A stretch of 64,000 nucleotides of DNA, from positions 4,008,460-4,072,459 of the forward strand of contig NC_087083.1 in the NCBI RefSeq assembly GCF_026151205.1, given 5' to 3'. Positions 12,501 through 24,500 of the stretch are shown in pieces. Below the pieces are notes generated by a model. It was not told the origin of the DNA and did not search any database. It saw nothing but the letters and a program-made list of their open reading frames with translations. A program made the position numbers and the translations under genes. Position 1 is the stretch's first letter. Each line of letters opens with the position of its first letter. Source of the DNA: Bolinopsis microptera. Taxonomy: Eukaryota > Ctenophora > Tentaculata > Lobata > Bolinopsidae.

Positions 12501-15500
12501 ACTAACTTCTTTATAACAAATTGTCCCTTAGCAACCATGGTCTCCACTAACTCACTGTCACAAAGGAACATACTTCAGGTTGATACGACAATTAATCTAC
12601 CGGACATGTTACAGTTTATATTATCCACTGTTGGTTCTCCGTACCTACCACAAACCTCACAACTAATTAATTGGATAATTATATAGTTATTAATTATCCT
12701 AATTAGCTTTATACCTCTCGACTACGAAGAATTCCTGGTCCTCGCTCTCCTCGTCCATAGCTGACTGCATAGCTTCACTAACGCTGTTCAGAGTACTGGA
12801 CAAGTTTTAGGAATAAAATTTACAAAGGAGTAATATAAGTAATATGTATAGTAAGTAAAATAAGGAGTAAGTTAAAAATAAAGATTTAAAAAAAGAGCTT
12901 TTACAGAAAAATTTTGCCGTTTCCCCTCCCCTATCTCTATTTACTTTACTTATTATTATACCTAGGGGTCGTTCACATATTACGTAATATGTAAATGACC
13001 CCTAATTATTTAACGTCTTGATTAGATCTCACCTGTAAGGAGTTTTAACACTAATCGGCAAATCCTCGCTATCATCGTCAACAGCATTAGCGATATCATT
13101 TTCAGTGTTAAGTACAGCTGTAGGGCAGTCATCAGGAAACGTAAACGTCTGGGAAGAATTGTAAAATAAAATAGAATAAATTACCGGAAGAAGAAAGTTG
13201 AGATAAAACCACAGCTAAACACTAAAATGTCATGAAAACACTGCGGATAAGAAACTAAAATGTCGTGAAAACACTGCAGATAAGAAACTAAGATGTCGTG
13301 AAAACACTAAAGATAAGAAACTAAGATATTACTGGGTTGTCATAGTTACACACCTGCCTACTGTAAGCTGGAGTAACCAGCTCTGTTTTGTTAGAACTGA
13401 GCTCGTGATTAGAGGAGGACGTTCTCTTTATCTCCGTGTTAACAGCTGACTTCATCATAGAGGGGATATCATCTGAGCTGCTGTGTTCCCGGACACGCGT
13501 AGTACGGGGCAGTTCCTCCGAACTAGTGTTAGTCCACTCTCCGGGGTCATATAGGTCACCCTAGTGGGGGTACTAGTGTTAGTCCACTCTCCGGGGTCAT
13601 ATAGGTCACCCTAGTGGGGGGTACTGGTGTTAGTCCACTCTCCGGGGTCATATAGGTCACCCTAGTGGGGGTACTAGTGTTAGTCCACTCTCCGGGGTCA
13701 TATAGGTCACCCTAGTGGGGGGTACTAGTGTTAGTCCACTCTCCGGGGTCATATAGGTCACCCTAGTGGGGGTACTAGTGTTAGTCCACTCTCCGGGGTC
13801 ATATAGGTCACCCTAGTGGGGGGTACTAGTGTTAGTCCACTCTCCGGGGTCATATAGGTCACCCTAGTGGGGGGTACTGGTGTTAGTCCACTCTCCGGGG
13901 TCATATAGGTCACCCTAGTGGGGGGTACTGGTGTTAGTCCACTCTCCGGGGTCATATAGGTCACCCTAGTGGGGGTACTAGTGTTAGTCCACTCTCCGGG
14001 GTCATATAGGTCACCCTGTAAAGGTAACTAGTGTTAGTCCACTCTCCGGGGTCATATAGACACAAAAACAAAATTTCAAACTAGTATCCTCAAGAAAATT
14101 AGCCTTCTGAACAGCGAAAAAGTTCACCATCACTTTCTTAAATGGTCACTGGGGGTAAATCGTAAAGCCAGCAACGCAGGCGTCTGGGGTGAGTCAGGCC
14201 GCTACCCATTAATCTATGAATGTATTAACCTCACTCTCAAATATAGCCAACGTTTGAAAATCTCAAAGATAACTCCCTTGTCTCCTTAGCTTTCAAAGAA
14301 CAGATGAACATGAAATTGGACTGGTACAGGGGTTTGGAGCCTGTCCTCGCGCTAGACCCATGTTTCTCTACCGATCATGTCACAGCCTACCGCACACTCA
14401 AAAACAATCACTCCAAGTTTCTTTTCGAAAGAAACCCGAGTATCGCAAAACCACCAAAAGAGGACTTTCTTATTCACAACGGTTTCAAGAAACGAATTCC
14501 TCCTCAATCAACACAACCCATCGGGAGTAAAATATTCACACCACACGTCATTACTAAAACTTTGAAATGTAACTTTAGAGAATATTGGGGGTCCTTTTTT
14601 TTTTTTTTTTTTAGAGAGGCTGGGCCAAGATAGCCCACGAGAGGATAGCATTGAGATGCTCTGCCTACCTCTGGGGTGTGGCAACCTTGGGGAAGGTTAC
14701 CGGTGAGATCAGAGTGATTGGTGGAGGATGGTGTAAGATGTTATATGAGTCAAAATGATACGCTTAAGTGCCAGCTGGGTTTGGAAAAGTAAAACGAGAC
14801 GAGACAGCATATGAGATAATACTTTAAGTCACCCCGGTCTGATCCAGCTCTTCCGGCACAATTAAGCGTTTGGTGCGGTTTGCGAAATTGACAATTGTGG
14901 TGATGTGTTGGTTGTCGAATATGTCATTGACAGAGAGGTAGTAGTCTTGGAAATATTGACCTCTAATTTGGGCAATAGCCGGACACTGTCCAAGGAAGTG
15001 TGAGACAGTTTCCTCTCCGTCCCCGCACATAGGACAAGCACTGGTGTTTGATTTGCAAATGGTGTGAAGGTGTTTATTTAGGCCGCAGTGACCCGTGATG
15101 AGGTGAACTGCAGTTCTGTAATCCTGTCTGTTGTTGCTGAGTGTAGTGTTGAGGTTTTTGATGATTTTGGCATGCTTGTGGCCGAGTGTCAGTTTGGTGT
15201 GTCTGGGACCGTCAGTTACCCAAGTTTCCTGATTCAGTCTGTTGACTTTGTTGTCGATTTGACGTTTGATGTAGGATTGTGGAATTGGACACTTCAAAGT
15301 GGATTCACTGATAGTGCCAAGCTTGGCCAGCTCATCTGCTTTTTCGTTCCCCCACAATCCGATGTGTGCTGCAATCCATCGTATATCTAGCGTGTTGTTG
15401 GATCCGAGTGAATTAAGAGAGTCGTAACAGTCTCTTGTAGTTCTACTCCGCGTTGAAAGTGCGGAGAGAGCTTGAATAGATGATAGACTGTCAGACCATA

Positions 15501-18500
15501 TGATGATGTGTGTGTTGGTATATGTAGATAGATATTTGCAAGCTTCAATGATAGCGGTGAGCTCTGTTTGGTAAACAGTGCAATAGTCAGGGAGCTTGAA
15601 TGATCTTTCTTCAAGGGTGGTGTTATTGTTGTCAGTTGTGATGATATAGCCAGCCCCGCATCCTGAGTCTGTGAGTGACCCGTCAGTGTAGCAGGTGATT
15701 GTTTCACTGGTAATGTTGTCTATGGTGTTTTGAAGTGAATTTCTATATTCAGTGTTATCGGCTCCAGGAGTTGTGACGGTGAAGTGCTGTCCCAGCATCA
15801 TGGTTGGTGTTGTTAGGTCTCTCGTTGCTCTAGGTGGAATAATGAGATCTGCCATGAATTGTTTGTTGATAATGGTATGATTTTTGATAGTTCCCTTCCT
15901 GAAGGCGATAGTTTCAAGAGTGAGGCTGCCATAAGCTTGTAGCCTGGCCGCACCCTTTGCTGCTTCGCCTTGCAGGAACAGTATGATGTCAGAAGTGTCG
16001 GTGAGGTGATTCAATGCGATAAAAGGTGTGCTTGGCATGGCACCAGACATCATTCTGAGTGCCAATGCCTGAACACGTTTGAGTTTCTTCGCGTTATAGT
16101 CCGTTTGAGTGGCCCTGATCCATATACTACAGCAGTAGGATAGGATTGGACGGATGACAGCCGTGTACATCCATTTGCATGTTTTGGGGCTCATACCCCA
16201 TGTGGGGCCGACAGCTCTTCGACATTGCATGAGGGATGCCGTGGCTTTTTTGGTGGTGTTGATGATATGTTCATTGAAGTTGAGTTTGCTGTCCAAGGTC
16301 ACTCCTAGAAATTTAGCAGACTTGGAAAGACCTATAATGTTGTTGCCAACTGTTATAGGTCTTAGAGTCCACTTACTATTCCAGGTAAACATGACTATCT
16401 GAGTTTTAAGGGCGCTAATAGATAGCTCTTTGGTTCTGCACCAATTTTCTATCGTTTTAATAGTTTTGCATGTTCGGTCCCAGATGATGTCTAAATCATC
16501 CCCTTCCGCTAGAGACAACAGATCATCCGCAAAGGCTTGCAGGTAACCCGGGTTGTCTTTTGCGGTAAAGGAAAGGAGATCGTCGACTACCAGGTTCCAG
16601 AGAAAAGGAGAGAGAATGCCTCCTTGGGGGCAACCTCGCCTGATCCGTACCCTTCTCGACTTATCCTTATGATTTAGTGTGATGAATCGATTGGTTACCA
16701 TGTTGATGATCCACTGTGCTGTAGCCAAGTCCACTTTCGTAGCCTTGACTGCTTCAGAGATAGCCTTGAACGAGACATTGTCGAAGGCGCCCTCTATATC
16801 TAGAAAGACACCTAGGACATATCCTTTCTTGGCTATTCTGCGCTCAATGGTGTGAGTAACTTTATGAAGTGCCGCTTCTGTGGAGCAGCCCTTTTTAAAA
16901 CCGAATTGTCGTTTGTTGATATCATTAGCTATGTTGAGGTCATGTTGCATATGCCATAAGATCACTTTCTCCTGCAACTTTAACATCACAGGCGAAAGAG
17001 TGATCGTTCGAAATGACTTAGCTTTGTTGTAGTCGGTTTTTCCAGGCTTAGGGAGACAGATTCCAAGAGAGTCCCTCCACAAAGTTGGGATGTGTTGCGT
17101 TTCATGGTTTTTTGTCATAATGTTTTTTGTTATGTCTTTGATATGAGCCCAGGCTTTCTGGAATATGATAGGTTTTAGAGTGTCAGGTCCTGCAGCCTTC
17201 AAGGGATCGAAGGATAGGAGAGCCTTTTCGATTCTTTCAGGGCTGTAGATTTTGTCTAGTAAGTCTGTGGAGATGGGTAAGGGGCAGAGAGGCGGAACTG
17301 GCGGATCAGTAACACTCTCCTTGAAGTGGGTTTGTGTCATGACCTCCAGTGTCTCCTCTGCGTTTTTGGTGAGTTCTCCATTTGGTTTATAAACGGCTTC
17401 AAGTTTGTTATTGGTGTCAGTACAGGTTTTCAGAATCTTGTTCATCCTTCCAGATTCCTTAACTGATTCTGTGTCTGCGCAGAATTTCCGCCACGCATTG
17501 CGCTGGGAGTTGGACAGGATCTTGTTGTATTGCTTGTTGCTTTCTCTAAGAGCGAGCCACGAAGCTTCAGTTTTGATTCGACGAGCTGTGATGAGTTTGT
17601 GTCTTATACCCCTCTGTGCTTCCTCAACTTCTCGAGTTAGCCAGGGTGGTTTTCTGACAGCGCTGGAGATGTAAGTAATGGGACATGCCTCCTCGAAGGC
17701 CGCTCGGAGAGCAGTATTAATGGTGTTAACTTTGTGATCAATGTCGTGTGGTGTGTTAACGCAGGTGTTGTGGAGATCATTGTTGTTGTAAAGAATCTCG
17801 TCAAATTTCGCCCAGTCAGTGTTCTTGACTAGGCGTATTTGTCTTGGTTCTTTTTTGGGACCAGAAGTAATGTCGAACATGATATATCTGTGATCGGAGT
17901 TTGAGTAAAGATCACTAACGTGCCAGTTACTGATCAGTTCAGCCCCCAGTTGGTTGGTAATAGTGAGGTCAATGATGGAATTATGACCTCGTGAGTTGAG
18001 GAATGTTGGAGTTGAACCTTTGTTGGAACAGGAGAGCCCTAGCGACGAGAGGAAATCAAGTAGTTCCTCTCCTCTTCTATTGCACAACCTGTTACCCCAA
18101 AGAGTGTGTTGGGAGTTGGTGTCAGAGCCTATTATGAGTGGTATTTTGTTGTCTATAGCGTATTTGGCTAGAGGTGTGGTTTCGTGGGATGGAGCTGGTC
18201 CATTAATATCCATGTACGAAGCTGCCAGAATTACTTCTGTCGAGCTAAGTTGAATCTTAATAGCAACTTGATCCGGGGTTGTGAATTGCGATAGTTCCCA
18301 ACTTTTTTCAGCTAGGTTTTTGTGTATTACTATGGCGGCACGGGGCCTAATGTCCCCAACTTTGTAATAATACTCGGTTAGTTCTTTGCTTATTGGTGGA
18401 ATTAGGTGTTTGTTATTAGTGTATGGTTCAGTCGCTAGTACAATAGGATTTTTCCTGCCATGAGTGTTCACCAGCAGGGTTTTCCAAGCGTTGTACTTGC

Positions 18501-21500
18501 GTTTAAGGTTGATTTGAGTAACAGAGTAATATTCATGATGAGTTTTACCTGTTTTTTTGGTATTGGGGACGTGGCGTGCAGCACCTGCAGTTACCCTCAC
18601 CGGTCGGGTACTAGGACCTTTTGGATTGGGCACTGTGTCGGGGGGCTGGTCGAAGTCGAATAGCAGCAGCCAGCGTCTCCGGGAGAAAACTGTGTTTCTC
18701 TAAGAATGTCTCACCCGAAGGTGAGACATCCACCCAGATCCGCTGCCTCTGTTTAAACTCCGTCGACGGGCCCCCACCTTCATGTAGCTGCACAGCCACT
18801 GCCTCCCAGATGTTGGTGATCTGTATCCTATTCCACGGTGGGGTAGGATTGAGAGATAATGAGTTATTGTGTATATGGGAGATTATGTGCGCGTTCCCAC
18901 GCAATGTTGTTGAAATAGGTCCTTTAATCACAATAATGTCTGATGTTAAGCGTAAATCAGAAAACCTCCGCTCTGCGAAAATCAATGTCTCATCCGTGTT
19001 AGGCAGTTGATACATCTCATTACCGCTATCAGTCATGATTGTTTTGTAAATCCGGAGTTGTAGTATAGGGTTAATAGTGGTGGATTCCTTGGTGGTTGCT
19101 GAACGAGCACAGCCCCGATTGAAACCAGCACCCTCGCAGCAAGGCTGTGAAGCCTGCGCAAGTGTGCCAATCCCACACGAGGCCGGCTCAGTCCCGCCTC
19201 CTCCACTGGTAATCCGGTGTTGTAGTGTAGGTGTAGTAGTGGTGGATTCCTTGGTGGTTGCTGAACGAGCACAGCCCCGATAGGAACCAGCACCATCGCA
19301 GCAAGGCTGTGAAGCCTGCGCAAGTGTGCCAATCCCACACGAGGCCGGCTCAGTCCCGCCTCCTCCACTGGTAATCCGGTGTTGTAGTGTAGGTGTAGTA
19401 GTGGTGGATTCCTTGGTGGTTGCTGAACGAGCACAGCCCCGATAGGAACCAGCACCATCGCAGCAAGGCTGTGAAGCCTGCGCAAGTGTGCCAATCCCAC
19501 ACGAGGCCAGCTCAGTCCTGCCTCCTCCACTGGTAATCCGGTGTTGTAGTCCAAGTGTATTAGTGAGAGTTTTAACACTTTCTGCGTATCGTAGAAAGAT
19601 GTTTGTTTTACTACCGCGACAGTAATGATATGCCGCTAATAAGGTAAAGGTAAAACGGGTGCTAATGATCGGTATTAAGGGCCCGACCTTGAAGTACACA
19701 CCCTGAACTTCTAAAACCCTATATGCTCAGGTGTGAGTGAAGGCTGTGAGAGCTCCAAAAGAAAAAGGGATCAAATGAGGTAAAGGAAGACGGTTGGCAC
19801 GTGCGACCTACGTTCAGTTTTGCTCAGCTGAACAGTACAGCTTAGTCTCGGCTGGTCTTGTGATGCCGATTAAGCCCCCTTACCACGGCAAGGTCATTTG
19901 CTTTGGATAAAGCACCATTACCAATCACTATAGGTGAGAGAAACAGGATAGGATTGGGTCCTGGGCAGTAACTCCAGAGCAAATGGGCAGAGTCATAAGT
20001 GGTGCTCTAGTGCTCAGGATTGACTCTGCCGCTGTACTTTAAATCAATAAGTACCTACACGTGTGACAGACGCCCCAGCCGACAAGCCCCCTGACGCGAT
20101 GCATGCGAGCCCAGAACAGAGTGCCTACACCCAGTGGCACGCCATGCTAAGACAACGCCGCCAGCTATCGACCCGGATGCTATCCCCACGAGCTACCTAG
20201 CGACTTTCGTCGCTTGGGTGCTCAATGTGGACTGCCTCCGTTACGACCACCAGCTTCGCCACTCAGCCCAGCGGTCCCCTGGCTTCAGCCATCCACCCCA
20301 GTCTCAGCACACACCACACTGGGAACCACCAACCAGCACATCCAGACCCACATGCCAGGCCTCATCGAAGCTACCTGGTCTTTTGCCCGGAACCAGACAA
20401 AATTGGGGGTCCTGTATCAACACTTCTCGGAAATTAGAATTCTATCGTGACCTAGAATCCAAATTTAACAAAGAGTATTACCTAGATAGTGTCATTAAAT
20501 ATGCAGACCGTGCTAATATCACAAGACTGCGGATCAGTGCACATCGACTCGAAATTGAACTTGGCCGATATAATCAAACTCCACGTGACGAGCGAATATG
20601 CTCCTGGTGCAATATAGTCTTAGGTTCTGGTATTATTGAGAATGAAGACCACTTCCTTAACCATTGTGATCTTAACGCTGCATCGAGGCGAAAAGTCCTA
20701 GACAAGATCCAGTCACTCATATCAAATCCAATCAAACCGTCTGCGACATCTTATTCTGTTCACAATGTCATCCCTGGAGCAAACGTCCTCAAATTCATCA
20801 GCAACAACAGTGAAATCATTGAACTTATCACGAACGAAAGTCAAGTCCACCTCACGAGAGTCGTTGCTAGGTTTGCCACTACGTGTTTTAACAACCGCAA
20901 GAAATTTGTTGACTCTCTGGCCAGTACATGAACAGTGAACACTGAAAATCACTGTACCCGCTTTTGTTTCTTTTCGCGCAACGACGAGTGCAAACTGCAA
21001 AGTGACCTGGCTCAAGCATTACAGCATTACCAAGGCGACTGAAAACAAAATATTTTATGTCAAATCTTTATTTTTCACTTTAGTTAAATTATATTAATAT
21101 AATAAATTCAAATCTTATGATATTGTTATTATCTTAACAGTTACTATTGTAGCTCAAGATTTTAAATTTGTATTCCTTGTATTGTATTCCTTGTATTCCT
21201 TGTATTCCTTATAGGTCACCCTAGTGGGGGGTACTAGTGTTAGTCCACTCTCCGGGGTCATATAGGTCACCCTAGTGGGGGGTACTGGTGTTAGTCCACT
21301 CTCCGGGGTCATATAGGTCACCCTAGTGGGGGTACTAGTGTTAGTCCACTCTCCGGGGTCATATAAATCACCCTAGTGGGGGTACTAGTGTTAGTCCACT
21401 CTCCGGGGTCATATAGGTCACCCTAGTGGGGGGTACTGGTGTTAGTCCACTCTCCGGGGTCATATAGGTCACCCTAGTGGGGGGTACTGGTGTTAGTCCA

Positions 21501-24500
21501 CTCTCCGGGGTCATATAGGTCACCCTAGTGGGGGTACTAGTGTTAGTCCACTCTCCGGGGTCATATAGGTCACCCTGTAAAGGTAACTAGTGTTAGTCCA
21601 CTCTCCGGGGTCATATAGGTCACCCTAGTGGGGGTACTAGTGTTAGTCCACTCTCCGGGGTCATATAGGTCACCCTAGTGGGGGGTACTAGTGTTAGTCC
21701 ACTCTCCGGGGTCATATAGGTCACCCTAGTGGGGGGTACTAGTGTTAGTCCACTCTCCGGGGTCATATAGGTCACCCTAGTGGGGGGTACTGGTGTTAGT
21801 CCACTCTCCGGGGTCATATAGGTCACCCTAGTGGGGGTACTGGTGTTAGTCCACTCTCCGGGGTCATATAGGTCACCCTAGTGGGGGTACTGGTGTTAGT
21901 CCACTCTCCGGGGTCATATAGGTCACCCTAGTGGGGTCTTCCAATGGTTGTGTGAAGCGCAGGTGACCCAAAGCGTCACCGCTGGATAGAGACCCTGGAT
22001 CTGCCTGCAGCAGCCAGAACCTCGAAAAAGGGCTACCCCGTTGGTGCCCTTTTCCAGTACCACATCGAACAGCAAGATGAAGCCTCTCCACAACAAGTCC
22101 TATCCTGCTACCTCCTCGTGGTGAAGACTGGAAACTGGATGAACAGTGGTGATCTCCAGGCTAAGGGCAGCGAAGGGCGACGGGAGGCTCACTGACCCCC
22201 GCGGATTTCAATTATTGGATCACATAATTGTCTCCTAACTCTAAACCTCAAGAGAAGAGAGGTGCAGAGAATCAGTGACTCCCCCGGCTGTGGAGTGAAC
22301 AGTAGCTAAAGAGGTATTGGCCGTTTGCCTCTGATCTTGTCGCCACTAAAAAGGATTTGTTAAAGGCCTGCTACAAAGAGGTAGAGGAGAAGATCCTGAA
22401 AGGAAAGATCAGGAAAGTTGAGGATACTGCTGATCGTTGTAAGAACAAGGAAAGCTGGAAGCTTGTCAACGATATTTCAGGGAGGACAAATCCCAGCTGT
22501 GGACTCGTGGAAGGGGGCAGCTCAACAGAACGTCTTGAGAACTGAAGGAAGCACTTCTCTGGGTTACTTGGACAGCCACCCACAGTCCCTGACAATAGTA
22601 TTCCGATCAGGAATATACACCCCCCACTGAATATAGAGGATGGCCCGTTCACCATTGAGGAACTACGTCTTGCCAAAAAGCAGATAGTAGAAGGCAAAGC
22701 TTATGGTGATGATGGTATCTCACCTGAAGTGATGAAGAGGGTGGACATCGATGACGTCATCCTGAAGTTCTGCAACGATGCATTATGTGATGGTCTCATG
22801 TCCGATCAATGGAAGCTCAGTAATATTGTTCCTGTGCCAAAGAAAGGGGACCTCACTAAGACCGACAACTACAGAGGAATATCTCTGACATCGATAGTCA
22901 GTAAAACTCTGAACAAAATGTTTCTGAACAGGATGAAGCCAAGTCTTGAGGAAGTTTTAAGGGACAACCAGAATGGCTTTAGACCTGGGCGCTCTACAAC
23001 ATCGCACATCCTTGCTCTACGAAGAATTATGGAGGGTGCTAGAGCCAAAAATCTTAAGGCCACCATGGTTTTCATTGATTTCAAAAAGGCGTTCGATAGT
23101 GTGCATAGAGGGTTGCTCATGAAGATATTGAAAGCATATGGCATACCAGAAGCCATAGTGCGGCTCATTGAGGGTATCTAATATCTATATGAGCACAAAG
23201 GCTAAAGTAGTTACAGCCGATGGTATAACAGAAATTTTTGATATCCTGGCTGGAGTACTGCAAGGAGACACTCTTGCCCCGTACTTGTTCATTATCGTGA
23301 TTGACTATATCATGACAGTGACTATAGACGATGATGACTCGGACTCTGGGTTTACTCTCAGGCCTGCACGGAGTAGAAGGATTGGTGCCGAGAAGATCGC
23401 AGACGTCGAGTTTGCAGATGATGTTGCCCTTATCACTGATACCATTGAAGGGGCGAAACTACTCCTGGACAGGCTTGAGAAAGCAGCACTGAGTGTTGGG
23501 CTAGCCATGAACGGCTCTAAAACTAAGTTCATGACTCTGAACATGACAGAGGAGGCGAGTAGTCTTAATAGCTGTTCTGGAAACCAGCTGGAAAAGGTGA
23601 CAGACTTTGTTTACCTTGGAGCTTGGATAGCAACAACAGAGAGGGGCCTGCGGGTCAGAAAAGCTAAGGCTTGGGCAGCCTGCCACAAGCTAAAGAAGAT
23701 GTGGAAGTCTGACCTTAGAAGAGGACTAAAGATCCGTCTATTTGTTGCTACTGTGGAGTCAATACTTCTTTATGGTTCTGAAACGTGGACGTTGACAGAG
23801 CAATTGAAGAAACGCATTGATGGCTGCTACACTAGAATGCTAAGGATGGCACTTAATGTGGATTGGAAGCAGCGAAAAACCAACAAAGAAGTCTATGGCA
23901 ACCTACCGAGAGCAACCATGAAGATCCAAGAGCGCAGGATGCGGCTAGCAGGCCATATCCACCGGCACCCAGAACTAGTCGCAAACCGCTTGCTACTCTG
24001 GGAACCAACTCATGGGGTGCGGAGTAGGGGGAGACCAGCCATGACCTATGTTGATAGCCTACGAGCTGACACGGGTCTCAACGACACTGGAGAAATGGGC
24101 GGACTTATGGCGGATAGAGTTTTATGGAGACAGCGCATCAATACTCGGACGCTGAAGCCGCCTTAAGTCAAGTAAGTCAAGTGGGGGGTACTGGTGTTAG
24201 TCCACTCTCCGGGGTCATATAGGTCACCCTAGTGGGGGGTACTAGTGTTAGTCCACTCTCCGGGGTCATATAGGTCACCCTAGTGGGGGGTACTAGTGTT
24301 AGTCCACTCTCCGGGGTCATATAGGTCACCCTAGTGGGGGGTACTAGTGTTAGTCCACTCTCCGGGGTCATATAGGTCACCCTAGTGGGGGGTACTAGTG
24401 TTAGTCCACTCTCCGGGGTCATATAGGTCACCCTAGTGGGGGGTACTGGTGTTAGTCCACTCTCCGGGGTCATATAGGTCACCCTAGTGGGGGGTACTAG

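Larger units (their letters stand above)
14596..20401 (-). mobile_element. Full-length 5.8-kb LINE with APE, RT and RNase H
   Basis: A minus-strand non-LTR element flanked by the 12-bp duplication ATTGGGGGTCCT (14584-14595 and 20402-20413). It has a 5' UTR of about 700 bp, ORF1 (19699-18611), ORF2 (18633-14824), a short 3' UTR and a poly-A tail (T run 14596-14612 on the plus strand). The RNase H domain points to the I/Jockey/R1 superclade. Both ORFs are open, so it looks young and possibly active. A 5'-truncated relative is at 43028-43631. Confidence 0.92.
14060..21209 (+). mobile_element. 3' part of a LINE, split by a second LINE
   Basis: Non-repeat DNA inserted in the 48-bp array, with TATAG at 14055-14059 and again at 21210-21214. 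It reads as the 3' end of a plus-strand LINE: C-terminal RT-protein sequence, then a 3' UTR ending in repeats of TTGTATTCC (about 21178-21209), the kind of short tandem tail seen in CR1-like LINEs. A full-length LINE on the other strand sits in it at 14596-20401. Confidence 0.8.

Noticed and set aside
20134..20931. A 265-codon plus-strand gene starting at 20134
   Set aside because: It crosses the LINE insertion point at 20401; only the part after 20402 is real LINE coding sequence.
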